Source of the DNA: Moringa oleifera
Taxonomy: Eukaryota > Streptophyta > Magnoliopsida > Brassicales > Moringaceae
DNA length: 64,000 nucleotides
Direction: 5' to 3'
NCBI GenBank assembly: GCA_021397835.1
Contig: JAJFZO010000609.1
Coordinates: 7,008,001-7,072,000, forward strand
The notes under the pieces were generated by a model. The model had not been told where the DNA came from. It did no database searches and was given only the letters and a program-made list of their open reading frames with translations. Both the position numbers and the translations under genes were made by a program. Each line of letters begins with the position of its first letter. Position 1 is the stretch's first letter. Positions 23,690-36,700 of the stretch are shown piece by piece.

Positions 23690-26600
23690 CTTGGGTGTGC
23701 TAGGTCCTAGGTAATTTATCCATTGCCATGGTTTTGAGAGTGTACGTACCTGAGCACCGGATGGCCCAAATCCTATAAAGGCCTTCCCAATTGGTTGTAA
23801 AATTTTTGGTGTGTTGTAGTGTCGCACTCGTAAATGCCCGACGTAGGATAAGGTTTCTTGGGCTAAAGTAAAGGCTGTTGGCTTTCTTGTTGTCGAATCT
23901 AGTAGCTTGAGACTATATGACTGCTTTGTCCTTTATTTCATCGATCAAGTTCAATTGAGCCACTTGGTTGTCATTATTACGCACTTCGTCAAAGTCTATA
24001 GTTCAAAGTCTATAGTTTTAGGAGTTAGTGCACAAATCTCAATCAGGATGACTTTTTTGATCATAAGTTAGGTGAAATGGTATTTCACCAATGACAGTAT
24101 GAGGTGTAGTTTTATAGGCTCACGAGATGCTCAGGAGTTCATCTGTCCATGCACCTTTTGTATGGTCTAGATGGACCTTAAGGCCTTAAGAATTGTTTGA
24201 TTTGTGACTTTCGTTTGTCTGTTACTTTGAGGGGCATCCATTTATTGCATTTTAAACTCTTGGCAAGATTAGGCAAATCTAGCACCTTCAAACTGCATGT
24301 CACTGTTTAAAACAATGATATGTGGTATTTTGAACCTGCATATGACGTTTCTATAAATGAAATCCCAACATTTTTAATTTTTTATCTATGCCAAGGGTTC
24401 CACCTTGACCTACTTCTTGAAATAATCAACTGCTATAATGGAGAATCGCCTTTACTCTAAGGAAGGCAAGTGAGAACAGATCAAGTCAATCCCCCATTGA
24501 GTGAAAGGCCATAGACTGATGATTAAACTTTACAAGAGTGCTGGCTGCCTTAATGTTAACCTGAGACTTCTAGTATTTCTTAATGATTTGATCTACCTTG
24601 CTAGGTTTGGCCAACAATATCTTGTCCTTAATATTTTGAATGCCAAAGTGATCACTTCTTCATAATTTTTACAGATCCCTTCATGAACTTATAGGTTGCT
24701 TGTCTTCGTTAATGCACCCCAAATATGGTGTAATGACAAACCACCTATAAAGTTTCCCATTAATGATGGTAAGTTTACTAGGCTTAACTCATAACTTATG
24801 AAACTCCTTTGGGTTGGTTGGGAGGGCTCTATCCCTAATGTAGTCCAACAAAGGTATAGTTCAAGACTTGGCATGGCCAACTTAACATAACTTCTCTAAT
24901 CTCCTAATGTCAATAACTGACGAGTGGATTAACACATTTTTAAAAACTTTACTCTGACCCATGCTTCCTTCAGCCACCAATTTCGCTAAAATGTTCGCGT
25001 ACACATTTTTTGTTCTAAGGACTTTGGTCACTGTACAATACTCAAACAAGTCGGTGAATTATATTCTCCCTTTAGTATTATATTCTCCCTCAACTTGTTT
25101 CACTACAAACTAGAAATCACTGTTCACTGCCACCTGTCTAACCCCTGTCAGTAAGGCCTCTACTTCATTGCTTGTTGTGAAAAATTAAAGTTTTAATGCA
25201 TATGTGCACATAATATCACTAGGCCCTTCCAATAAGACTTTTGTCTCATTAGCTTTTTTGTTAGAAGCTCCATCCACTTATAGTGTCCACACTCTCGATG
25301 TGAATCTTATAAGTTTCAATGTCGAACATGCTTCAATGAGAAGGTTAGGCATTATTTGTGCTTTTGTTGAGTGTCTAGAGCAATGAAGGATTTATTGCAA
25401 AGGTAAATCTGTTAGTATGGTTATTTTGTGCACTTGGCAATATGAGGGCAATTTGCACGATGTGATTAGTAAGGCAAACACCAATTTTTCCATCACACTG
25501 TATTTTATTTAGTCCTTGAAGGAGAAGACTGATGTAATACACTGGTTTTTGTATTGAGCCTCTTTCTCTAATTATAATTAAGCTAACGACCTAGCTTATG
25601 ATGGCTAGATAGATAAAGAGCTCCTCCTCTAGAAGAGGTTTAGAGAATAGATGGGGGACTAGTTAGTATGATTTGATCTTTGCAAAAGCCTGTTGGCATT
25701 CACTTGTCTAATCAAACCCATTTTCCTGTCATAATATCTTGAAGAATAATGAAGTTTTCTTGACAAATCTTACAATGAACCTGTTTAACGTAGTTAAGTG
25801 TTTTACTTCTCTAATGTTTCTAGGAGGCAACATGGCTATTACCATCACGATTTTTTTTTTTAGGGTTGGCCTTAATGTCATGAGTTATGATCATGAGGCC
25901 CAACAACTTCCTGGATGCCACACAGAACATACATTTCATGGGATTAAGTTTCATGTCATACTTTGATAGTACATGAAATGTCTCCCAAAGGTTAACAATG
26001 TGTGCTACCTTGGTGCAGCTCTTCACTATCATGATGTCAACATAAACTCCATATTGCATCCAATTTGTTTGTGAAACAACTTGTTAACCAAAAACTAGTA
26101 AGTACCTTGGCACTTTTTAACCGAAATGGAAAAACCTTATAATAAAAGGTGCTTGAAGTTAGTCATAAAGCTTATTTTCTCTTGATTGTATGAGTCCATT
26201 GTTATCTAGTTGTAGACCAAGAAGACATCCATGAAGCTCAATAACTGTTATTTGATCATATTATCCATCAACTAGTCCATGGCAAAGGGAAGGTGCAAAT
26301 CTCTTGGGCAAGCTTTATTATGATCAATGAAATCAACACACATGCACCACTTCTCATTTAGTTTTTTACCATCACAACATTGGAAAGCCCTCCCTTGTGA
26401 ACCTGGTTACTAATAGTTTGCTAACCTCTTATTTTATAGTTGCTTATCGTTTGGGTGCAAAGACCTATTTGTTCTAACGCTCTAACTTTGCTATTGCGTT
26501 TACTGTTAACATATTAATGATGACCCAAGGGTTGTTGTCTAACATATTGGTCATTGATTAAGCGAACACGTCAATGTGTTTCGCTAGACAATCGATTAAC

Positions 26601-27200
26601 CCTTCTTTTTTAGTGGGCAAGAGTCCAATACTAATGTGCATTATTTTCCTTAGAGCTATTATGATAATTTTCAATTTTTTCATCGACTCTTCCTCATGGA
26701 TTTTTTTTCCCTAAGATCCATATCTTTCAGGTGACACACCCCAACTTTCACCTGCAACTCCATTATGGTGGCACAACACGGTTGGTAGGCCTACTTAAAA
26801 CAATGTTATATATTGAGAGTACATTGACTACAAAAAGGTTACCATTTTAGTTGCCTAATATGGTTTGGAGCCCAAAATTATCGAGAAAGTGACAATCCTC
26901 TCAACGTGGACCGATTCTTCTAAAAATCCATACAATATAGTAGCATATGGTTAAAGGTCTTCCATCGTGCAACCTATCATGGTAAAAGTGTTGTACAACA
27001 TTACGTCTATCGAACTGTCATTGTCAATTAAGACCCTTTTCATCGTACATCCATCAACCATTATACTAATAACCATGGCCTTATTGTTATGCTTAGTAAT
27101 GTTGCGATGTCTAATTCGAAGAATGTAATGACAACGATGACTCTATGGTCACGATGCTTATCATCATAGTTTTAACTTTTTTTCTTCCAAATTCATAATA
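23690..27200 (-). pseudogene. Gypsy-1 pol relic (protease, RT, RNase H, integrase)
   Basis: Minus-strand fragments include a protease-like MVDGCTMKRVLIDNDSSIDV (about 27060-27000). Reverse transcriptase shows GVYVDIMIVKSCTKVAHIVN and MKLNPMKCMFCVASRKLLGL (about 26050-25870). An RNase H piece with VNSDFSLVVKQVEGEY lies near 25125. Integrase pieces run down to about 23700 and end in an LRVRHYNTPKILQPIGKAF-like chromatin-side region near 23840. The YVDD catalytic motif reads YVDI, and many stops and frameshifts are present, so it is inactive. Confidence 0.8.
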
Positions 27201-28870
27201 AGGGTTGAAACTTTAGTCCTCATAATATAACTTTAATAGTCATAGGGCAAAGCTATCTTTGGCCATCGGTGGTGTATAAGCCGTTGTTGGTTGAACACAA
27301 GGTTGAATTAGAGGTGGTGGAAATCCCTTTCTGGTCTTAATGCAATTTCTTAGGTCTGAACTAGCTGTGGCCCTTGGGATGGGCTAGTTGTTTTGCGGTG
27401 CTATGGTGGTAACGGACTCCTTTCATCCCTGGTACCTCATCCCTTGACATAATTTCATAGATATTTGACTTTAATTAAATTTTCAATTTCATGCTTCAGT
27501 TGATAACAATCCTCAGTATCATAGTTGTAGTCCTGGTGAAAACAAAAGTATTTATTACGACACTACCTACTTCGAGAGTGCATTGGTTGAGGCCATCTTA
27601 ATAATTTACAATCGTAAACATCCATAAGGATCTGTAATCTGTTGGTATTCAGATCCATGTATACCCATCGTGCTAGCTCTTTTGGTCTGGTCTTATTACG
27701 TCGATCTTCCTTTGATTTTTTTTTAAGGTAGGGCCTATAACAGTCAAGGCCAAGGGTTGATAGAAGCAGGCCAACAAGGAGACTTTAGCTTCTCTCTTTT
27801 TGAAGGCCTCTTCAACTCAAGTAGCCTTCTCTGTTTTATCCAATTTCGATGCATATGATTTTGGTCTCTCAGCTATTACTGCTTGGAAAAATAAAGATGG
27901 TTGAAGCTCAGCTAACGAAGCAGCCATAACATCTTCATCTTTCAAGATCTGGACTTCCTAAGGTTCGCAAGTGAACTCTTTAAGTATTCTTGTAACATCT
28001 CATTTGTTCCTTACCTGATGGCACATAAATCATCTATAGTACCACTGTCCATGATTTTGCTTGTGAGCCTAATGACCAATAACATGAAAACTCTTAAAAG
28101 GAGCCTATAAACCTGGGTTTAAGCAAGTGGTACTAGACCAATGCATCCTTAACAAAGAGAAAGGGAACAACTTGAAATGTGTGGCATCATTGGCTTTTAA
28201 TAGCAATAAAGTGTCCTTGAATCTTTTAACATGCACCCAAGGATATGTTGTCTTATCTACCTTTAGATCTAAGTTTTTTATTATTTTAGGAACTAACTCA
28301 TCCATGATGACCCTGGAGAAAAAAGAATTAGTTTCTATATGCAAGACTGGGTCTTGCATACCAGCCTGTTTCATCTTTTGATATTCTTCATCCAACTGTT
28401 GGACTTTCTACCACAACTTTTCTACCTCTATTGGTGGTATCTCCAGCACCTCAGTTGTTTGCTTGGCTAGGGACTGCTTACCATTCAAGTGTAGAGCTGT
28501 GTTATCTCACAATGGTATTCTTAGAGGAGGTTGTGCTTTTGCCAAGATTGACCGAGAGTGATGGCTTGCGGTGGAAGATTTACCTTACTACTCACATGCG
28601 AATGGTGTTACCGCCAGGTGCCATAGCTGCTATTATTAGTATGTGATTATCCATCATAATTTCCCCATTTACTTCTGCTAAGACTCAAACAAATGGCATT
28701 ATTCTGCCAATTGCAGGTCAAATCTGTAAATTTAATTAGGTTTGTCAGCTACCAGTGCAGCATTATGGGCTATAGCATCAGACGCCTAGGGGATCATTTA
28801 TGATTACAGATTCCTTCAAATAATTGCCTAACGATTAAAGTGGTTTTGTCTAGGCAGAATGGCTTTTGTG
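27201..28870 (-). pseudogene. Gypsy-1 gag relic
   Basis: The clearest piece, at 28395-28105, reads MDEEYQKMKQAGMQDPVLH, later DELVPKIIKNLDL, HVKRFKDTLLLLKANDATHFKLFPFSL and SSTTCLNPG. This is the usual gypsy capsid pattern of a fragment crossing to the catalytic-free assembly core. The rest is too decayed to align by eye. It lies just after the primer-binding site, where gag belongs. Confidence 0.65.
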
Positions 28871-28876
28871 ATCGTG

Positions 28877-28895
28877 TTCCCACAAACGACTCCAA
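28877..28895 (-). other. Gypsy-1 degenerate primer-binding site
   Basis: On the minus strand TTGGAGTCGTTTGTGGGAA follows the end of the right LTR. It resembles the common gypsy sequence TGGCGCCGTTTGTGGGAA with a few changes. Confidence 0.6.
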
Positions 28896-28904
28896 TTTTT
28901 AACA

Positions 28905-29433
28905 CTCAAAATCTACTTCATTTCAATAAGGATTAAAGTGGGATCGCCTAACCTAAAAAAATAGATAACTCTAACACTCAAATTAGTTTTATATGAATCA
29001 ACAATATGCATAGAAGAAAAGAGAAAGTGAAAAAGATAGTGATCCCTTTTATGAGAAATACTTATTCTTTTAAAATATTATAGGTCTTTCTTCAAGTCCA
29101 TGTGATTTCCTTTCATGGAGATATCTCTTACAAAATTTTAGGTGAATTTTGTGGGGAGGATATGAAGGAGCCCCTTTATAATGCACATAACTACCAATGA
29201 GAGTTAAGGTCACAATGGTCGAGTAAAGTTATTTCTTAACTCCTAGTGTCTTTATTGGTTTTAGAGGTTTGCTAGATTGTGACATGGAGCTTTGTGGGCA
29301 TCAACATGATAGGCACAATTCCATGCTAATGGCCGATCCACTGAAGGTACGGTGGCAGATCTACCAAAATTTGAAGGAGTCTTAAAAGTCTTGCTTAATC
29401 AAAAGTAGTTTTAAGCCGATTCTAGGTATAACA
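28905..29433 (-). repeat. Gypsy-1 right (5') LTR
   Basis: This is the uninterrupted partner of the split left LTR. On the minus strand it begins TGTTATACCTAGAATCGG and runs about 529 bp. It shares tatgagaaatac, agatatctc-like text, tgccaatgagag / taccaatgagag and gtgggcatcaa with 8135-8550. Confidence 0.8.
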
Positions 29434-31600
29434 TGTATAATTTTTTATTATTTTAAAATTTAAATCTTTAAATAAATACTATTTTAAATTTTATAAAATA
29501 ATATTTAAAAAACTAATTTCAAATTAGACAAATTATCTCTTGATGTAGTGATATAAAAGATTAACATATTAAAACGGCTTTCCTTCCCCTCTTAAAAAAA
29601 TAAATAAAACGTGTATAAATCAATTTTAATTTATCAAAAAATAATTAAATTAAATTTTTTATACATTAATTTTTGACACCCTTAAACCAATTTAAAAATT
29701 TGATAGGAAAAGTGGTCTTTTGAAAATCTTTACTATTTTCTCTCCTCTCTACCATGCTGAGGCATCCTTCCAATTCTTTATGACCTTTTAACAACTCAGA
29801 ATCGATCGTGTCCTAAGCTACATAGATTTGTAGAAAAGATTTTTTTACATTCTTAAAAAAAAAAATTAACACAAGATTGGTTTCCACCTGCGCAAGCAAA
29901 TTATTATAACGATTTTTGTAAAATCCTTAAGGACAAAGTTTTTTTTTAAGTAAAATAATTTTTTTAAAAATAATTTTTACTAATATTTTTAAAATATGAG
30001 GAATTATTTAAAATAATTTATTTTTATTTTTTAAAAAATATTTTAAATATTTTTTAAAAAATAAATAAATTAGTTTGTGACAACATAATATAAATATAAA
30101 AGTCGATTATACATGAGGAAGTATAGGTTCGAGAGTCGATTACATGTGAAGAAATATTAGCACCCGCACGCTGTATCAAATTAATTTTGAATTAGTTTTA
30201 ATTTTGATAATTTGATATTTGAAATTGGTCTCTTAATTTACAAAATTAAATCAATTTTTAAAAAAATTAAAATCAAACTCATTTTAAAAAAAATGCATGA
30301 TTTGATGTAATACCAAGCACCCTTTCATCATCAAAATTTATTTTTATGATAAAAATAAAAATTACATTTAATGGAGACTTTAGATATCATGTAACACAAA
30401 AAACCTAATATCTTATTATTAAAATCCATACTTGTGATAAGAATAATAAGTACATTTAATAGTGACATTAAAAATGGTATAACACCATAAACCTAATATT
30501 TTGTTATCAAAATTTATTTTTTGTGCTAAGAGTAAAGAAATACATTTCATTACAAAAATCTAAATTATAAGAAAAATAATCAAATGAGTTATTATAAAAA
30601 AATGATAGTATTAAATTAAATCTATAATAATTTGTAAATACAATTAAAAAATAAGTGTATAGTAACATTAATGCTAAATAATATAAAGGTAACAAAATAA
30701 AAAAAAAACTGCAATAATTAACATATGACCCATCAAGAACAAGACAATATGAATAACCCAATGTAAAAATAACAAAAAAAAATCAATAAACGTAATATTT
30801 CTGTGAATATCGAAACATAAATGGCATGAAATGGAATGGATGAAGCTAAACATTTACGTAAGTAACTAGGAAAGTGTACTAAAACAATGCTAACGATGGC
30901 ATGAAGTAGAATAAAATTAAGAGTAAATATCATTCAAAACTCTGAATTTCACATTCTCTCCAATCAAACACTAACTTTCAAAATGTATCCAATCAGACTT
31001 TGATTTATTGATTTAATCCAAATTAAACTTTGACTTAAAATGATTATAAAAAATTAATAATTTTTTTATTGTTAAAAATGACCAAAAACTTTTCAATAGA
31101 TTTTAAACTTTATTTTAATTATATTCCTCAAATTTAAAATTTTTTTAATTAATTAACTATTTTTATGAATTTTTTAAAATTTTTGATGGCATATTTTTTT
31201 AAAAAAAAAATTTAAGTACTTAAAAAATTTTAAACTTTTTTATAATGACAGCTTAAATATTTTATTGCATCCATAAAAAATTATAAGTCAAAAGTCATTG
31301 TAAAATATCTCTAATTTAAATATTTTTAATATTTAAATCTTTCAATGGGATTCAATTTTGACAAAATTAAAATACTAAGATTTGTTTAGACACTTTTTGA
31401 AAGTAAAGGTTTGATTAGAGAGAGACAGTAAAATTTAAGATTTTAAATGATATTTACCCTAACATTAAAAACCAAAGAATGTATTTAATATGAATATTAA
31501 ATCATAAATCACATAAATTAGAATATTTACATATTAATAATCCAAATAAGCAATGATATAAAAGCCGATATATTTCAAGGATGCTAATAAATATAGTATT
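29434..31600. other. AT-rich spacer, nothing recognised
   Basis: Runs of A/T and short taaaaat-type repeats dominate. No coding pattern or transposon domain was seen on either strand. Confidence 0.5.
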
Positions 31601-32998
31601 GTAATATGGGTATGGTATAGATTTATTTCACTTTTTTTTTTTTGTCAAAAGGAAATAAAATCTTTAAGGTCACTATGGGAGAAAGAAAATGACAATATCC
31701 TAACTATTCATTAAGCAACTAAAGGATAGGGTGATTACCATGAAAGAAAACCAAATGAGGGGAAAAAATGATAATACATCTCAAAACTGTCTTCCTCCTA
31801 CAAAAATTATCCTAATAGAGTCTTTTTCCTCCTATAAAAAGAGTAGCACTCTGCTGCTCCCAAAGATTTAACATTTCTACCCAAAAAAAAAATTACCTAA
31901 AAACCCTTTGCTCTTGTAAGCAAGAAGGAAAAACCCACCTAAAAACTCTCTTTGTTTCTAGTTACCTAGAAAAGAAATCTTCACACCAATATCTTTGTCT
32001 ATGCTAACAAAAAGAGAATCCCTGCACTCCAAATGCTCGCTGCTCTTGCAAGTGAGAAGAAAAAATCTTCATACATAATAAAAAAACAACTCTCTCCTCT
32101 TTGCAAGCCCAAAGAAGGGTATTTAAAGATCCAAAGACCAATTGCCATCAACACATAGCTTTCTTGAGCCTTCTAATTCCCTTGACATAAACCCTAAAAA
32201 AAAATTGATATTCGAACATATCTCATGTGCCTCATTTTGCATCTTTGCTCATTACTGTCACTACCTCTATTTACATGGAGCCCATCTTGCCATCTTTACT
32301 CTTCCTTTTCTTCTTATCTTTGTTCTCCTCACTAGTAAGTTGGGGCTCCCTTACTGTTCCCTTGATCAAAGATAGATTTACTATTCCCTTGATCAAAGAT
32401 AGATTTATTTTAGTTTTCCTCTTCTATTACTATAGGTGCTAAGAACAACAGCTTCTTCTATGTGATTCAAGCCACACGATTCCCTAATGGTCCGAGGTCA
32501 TTCTACTCTTTAAGTAACTCGTGCAATTGAGCTTTGCACAAAATCTAGGTATAGAGTTCTCTAATCAAATCGAGGTCAATAACTTCAGTTCTTGTATAGT
32601 TTTTTTCTTCAGCTTTGCCTTAACTTTTACATTCTTAAACACTTATTGCATTAAGTGTTGAATTCTTTGCCAAAAAGTCATCAAGCAAACCAATTTCTTG
32701 AATGATCATTGTATCCATCTTATTAGTACTAGACTTTAGCTTAGATTTAGACAAGTTATAAAGATAAAACCAAGCTCGTTGGAGCCAATCAGCTTAGACA
32801 ACCAGTATAATGTAGAGGAGGAGAAGTTGGTCCTTTTGAATTGGAATAATGCAGGATGGCAGCACATGTAACTTTTTACCAAACTGTCCAGGCCTAGACA
32901 CGAAGAAATTTTGCTTTAGAAGCATGTTCCCAGAACCAACTTTCCTATTCGATCTAAAGAAAACATCTGAAACTTGGTACACATTTGAGTTGACTGAC
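31601..32998. other. Unclassified region, possibly a decayed repeat
   Basis: A TATA-like cctataaaaagag is at about 31833, followed by CT-rich leader-like sequence. A 27-bp period duplication of ttcccttgatcaaagatagattta lies at 32357-32407. No protein domain was recognised. The part next to 32999 is probably the 3' untranslated remains of the proteasome pseudogene. Confidence 0.4.
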
Positions 32999-34150
32999 TT
33001 ACACCCCAACTACTTCAGCCATTTCCTGTTCAACCGTGCTAGGTATAACGTGATAATATTTATAGTGCAGTTCTTCAAATCATCAGTAGAGAGTTTCTTC
33101 ATCCATTAGGTCCCACATGATAAACACTACAACTCCATCACTAGCTCCATCGCGGAATGTCACATGATAAGTGGTTCTTCTGGCCAACTCTGTAGCTTCT
33201 TCAATTGATACGTCTATTGAAAAAGAAGATGATCCAGCTAAAATGGATAGGGAAGAAGCTTTTGATGCTATCATTTTTTGATTTAGCAGTTGAGTCAACA
33301 AAGAGTTGGATGGTGACTTGAACCAATGACCATTGCCCAAGTCATAAGGTTGCTACACAGGTGGCTAAATCTGTTGGCCATGTCAGTAGAAGAGGCAGTA
33401 TATAAGGCCTTTCGTGCTTTCTAGTTCTCATTCTACTGCTTAACAAGTTTTATACTTTTTTGGATTGAGTCATTCAAGAAGCATTAGCACCCAGCAATTA
33501 ATGAAATTGTTTATCTTTATGAAAAAGTTTCATCAATTGTATTGGAAGATTTGGTGCCTTAGTTACTGGTGTTTTTTGCTCAATTCATTCTTGATGTATC
33601 TGTAAAATTCGACTCAATATAGTGCAGATCAAGGATCCAAGAAATGATTTTTGACTCTAATCCCTCTTGTTATGCTTTGTTATCTTATTTTCATTTTATT
33701 TTCAAATTGATATCCAATTCACTAGGAAGAACTGGGCATTATTGCATAGAAAGTGAGATAGTTTTTGGGTTCTTTTACTTGTTGGAAATTACTACGTTCA
33801 GTGATTGTTTTTTAAACATCCTAATTGGTATATATTTGTGCCAATTACAAGAATCAAAGGAAGCCAAGAATTTAGTTTTCAAGGGATTGAGATAACAGTT
33901 ATCTTCAACAATATCAACTATCCACTATCTAGTACACCACAAGCATATGATGAACCGAACTGAACAGAGAAGCGTGCTTCTTCCAACCTTCCTCCTTCAG
34001 TATCCACACATTATAGTCAGGACCTTTCTCATCCCATCCAGCGATCATAGTTCCAATAGATAGTCTCTCTTCGATAAGAGTAGAGGATACTTGCTTATAG
34101 CTTTGGTGCCCCTGTAATTGAAATTTTGCGTTTGCCTGCCAATTCATGCA
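32999..34150 (-). pseudogene. PBE: Proteasome subunit beta type-5 (PBE) pseudogene, 5' truncated
   Basis: Read on the minus strand, the pieces match the plant 20S proteasome beta-5 subunit, the chymotrypsin-like protease of the core particle. In order they are GKRKISITGAPKL and SILYSYR, LSIGTMIAGWDEKGP (about 34080-34010), VDTEGGRLEEARFSV, SSYACGVLDSG (about 33950-33915), SIEEATELARR and YHVTFRDGASDGVV (about 33220-33130), and ELHYKYYHVIPSTVEQEMAE ending at TAA 32999-33001. The N-terminal half with the catalytic Thr is absent. Several frameshifts and an in-frame stop break the remainder, and about 660 bp of unrelated sequence separates LDSG from the next block. That insert lacks an obvious GT donor, so it may be a decayed intron or an insertion. 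Confidence 0.85.
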
Positions 34151-34369
34151 GTCGACAATGCGAAGTTTGGCTGAGTAGTTCTTATGTAGGGTCTTCTTGA
34201 AATCTTTTTGTTTAAAGGAGTAAGGAGCAAAAGAACCAAGAGCTAAGGAGTGGAAAGAAAATGTGCATGCAACACGCCAAGGTTTTTTTAGTTCAGAAAA
34301 AAGAAAAAAAAGGAGATCTTTTAATATTACTTTAATATATTTTTGATTGATTTGGATTTTTCCTTTATT

Positions 34370-34410
34370 TTGATTTTTGATTTTTGATTTTTGATTTTTG
34401 ATTTTTTTCT
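34370..34410. repeat. (GATTTTT)n microsatellite
   Basis: About six direct copies of the heptamer GATTTTT. Confidence 0.9.
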
Positions 34411-34579
34411 TTTTACCCTTTGATTTTGAATTTGTAAATTCTTTAAAATTTTATTATTTAATAAAATTAACGTAAACGAAATTAAGTGTCTATAGCTACT
34501 TCTCTTTGCTTATTACTAAGAATCAAGAATAAAACAAAGATGACTTGATATCAATGTTGTTTGAAGCCTTGGTTTTTCT

Positions 34580-35045
34580 TTAGGAAATGGTTGTAGATCT
34601 AAAAATTCGCCTTTCTCCTTGAAAATTAGTGGAGTTTTCAACAAAACAACCTTCCATGCTTGAATTTGTTAAGCTTTTCAAATGTTGATCCGCAAAGAAA
34701 CAACCTTTCATACTTGAGGTTCTTTCTCTTTTTAAAATGGGTGAAATTCTTGAAAAAGTAGGGTTCCATACCTGAGGCTCATGAAGTTTTATAAGAACGG
34801 ATGAGATTTTGAAAAGTGATTCCATACTTAGACTCGTGAAGCTTGTCAAATATCTAAAAAAAAAAGTCAACTTTCTATACTTAAGGTTTTTGCTCTTTTG
34901 GAAATGAGTGAAATTATCGAAAACCGATGTTCTATGCTTAAGCTCATGAAGCTTTTTGAGAATAAACTTTAATATCCAAATAAGGAGATGGCCTTCCATA
35001 CTTGAAGCTTGTGAAGCTTTCTAAAAACAACCATTTGCAACTAAG
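34580..35045. repeat. Degenerate tandem repeat, about 60-bp units
   Basis: The phrase ccttccatacttgaagcttgtgaagcttt recurs with drift at about 34650, 34705, 34765, 34825, 34880, 34928 and 35000. Spacing is near 60 bp and two unit types seem to alternate (one with gggtgaaattcttgaaa). An open minus-strand frame through it is an effect of the repeat; no gene is recognised. Confidence 0.7.
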
Positions 35046-36030
35046 GTTTGAAATAGAGTTTCCTTCCATTAACAACTTAAGTTTTGTGCTGAATGGCTTT
35101 AACATGTCAATAGAATATTCATGCATGCCATGATTCAAGTATGATGAATGCAAGTGATCATCATGCACATGCTTAAAATTCACAAATGTTTTAATTTTTG
35201 AAGATTCCCCTCTCTTTCCTTTTTTTTTCATATTTTCTTTTTCTTTTTTTGAATCTTTAAAATTATTCCTTCCTCATCAAGGCATTCTAGTATCATTAAC
35301 CCCATCTTGATCTCATTTCTGTCACCAAAACTGTCTTTTACAAACTAACTCAGCATCTATTTTCTTCGATTCTTTGGTGGACTATTTGTTGCTTTGGCTA
35401 ATTAGATCCCCCAGTTTCTCTTATTTTTACTTTTCATGTATGAATAATTTTTTTTTCCTCAGTCAATTGCTACAAATTTGATGATATTAAGCTCGTAAAT
35501 CCTTCCATCTCCTTGGATTCATTATTTACCTACGTTATCATAATAGATTTTGCTTTTATTTATGCAATGGAAAGGTTAACTACCCTATGCTTAGCCACAC
35601 TCCTAAATTCACTCCTAGATTAACTTGCTTGGTCATAACACTGTAGGAAGTGTTAGCTTCATGATGCCATTAAGCAATAATGGCTTAAATTATGATGATA
35701 ACAAACTTGATTATGCATGATTTAATAAAGTTGCTAAGTGTGTAACACGATGAAACTTAAAGACATCAAATGTGATAGCAAAAGCAAGCATAAGGATCCA
35801 AGCGAAGAAATGGCAAGCTAGATCTTTGTTAGGATTAGGCTTTAATAGATAAGAAATGCAACTTCATGCATTTTCCCATTTAAAGCTTCGAACTTAAAAC
35901 AAACGATTTTAATGGAATTATCTAAAAGATTTTCAAGAAAGCTTTCAAATTGATCTCAACTTAGTAAAATACATTTAAGAGAGAATTAGGATTGAAGTAT
36001 AAAGAGAGTATAGCATGAAGGCATCACTGT
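35046..36030. other. Unclassified; possible start of a copia-type LTR
   Basis: Nothing coding seen. A tgttagcttcatgatgcc at about 35651 could begin an LTR that would end near 37240 in a ccaatttacccccttcttggg-like stretch, a text common near the U5 end of SIRE-type copia LTRs. This is weak, and no partner LTR is in the window. Confidence 0.3.
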
Positions 36031-36700
36031 GAGAGAGAGAGGAGTGGCGTTACTAGTATCGAGCAACATTACCATTGATAGGTATCATCAAGAGAGGATC
36101 GACATTGCCTCTAGACCTACTACCTTTTGAGGCACATAGGTCCAGTACTACCAATCATTACTGGTACTACCGATGGCCACCACTACTAGAAAATGACAAG
36201 CACTGCTGCTAGACGCACTACCTCTTTTAGGCACATAGTACTTGTATTATTGATCGCCATCGACACTATCGATTATTAGCGCTACTAAGAAGCCAGTGGC
36301 ACTACCATTTAACCTACTGCTTTTTTGAGAGAGAGAGGAATGGCATTATTGGTATCAAGCGGCATTATCGTTGACTGGTATCATCGAGAAAGGATCGATA
36401 TTGCCTCTCGACCTACTACCTTTTGAGGCATATAGGTCAGTACTACCAATCATTACTGGTACTACCGATGGCCGCCATTGCTAAAATATGACAAGCACTA
36501 CAGGTAGACCCACTACCTCTAAGCACATAGTACTAGTATTATCTATCGGGACTATCGATTATTGGCACCATCAAGAAGCCTGTGGCACTGCCACTTAACC
36601 CACTACCTTTTTGAAGGGCAAAGGTCTGGTACTTTCAGACTTTACTAGTACTATAGATGATGGGCACTGCCAAAGGACTAAAGGCACTAGTATTTGAGCT
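36031..36700. repeat. 296-bp tandem repeat, two copies plus a partial third
   Basis: The unit starts at gagagagagagg (36031 and 36327). It contains a blurred inner repetition of actacc / ggtactacc / tatcgatta phrases, such as tactaccaatcattactggt in both copies. A third, partial copy begins near 36600. Not coding. Confidence 0.85.

Larger units (their letters stand above)
8135..29433 (-). mobile_element. Gypsy-1: decayed minus-strand Ty3/gypsy element split by a MULE
   Basis: The right LTR (about 28905-29433) and a left LTR (8135-8550 plus 20118-20233) match, and the left one is cut by the MULE at 8551-20108. On the minus strand the order is LTR, degenerate primer-binding site, gag, protease, reverse transcriptase, RNase H, integrase, then a separate plus-strand ORF relic, polypurine tract and LTR. 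A plus-strand ORF between pol and the 3' LTR is typical of Tat-lineage elements such as RIRE2 and Grande, so that lineage is inferred. All reading frames are broken and the LTRs are clearly diverged. The left outer edge is good to about 15 bp, and no target duplication was found. Confidence 0.85.

Noticed and set aside
29434..31600. Short open frames such as the one at 30507-30761 (minus)
   Set aside because: They are AT-rich, low-complexity translations with no domain or gene structure.
32999..34150. A functional proteasome beta-5 gene
   Set aside because: The N-terminal half with the catalytic threonine is missing, and frameshifts and a stop break the rest.
34580..34999. Minus-strand open frame of 139 codons as a gene
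   Set aside because: It runs through degenerate tandem repeats, has no recognisable domain and shows no start or splice context.
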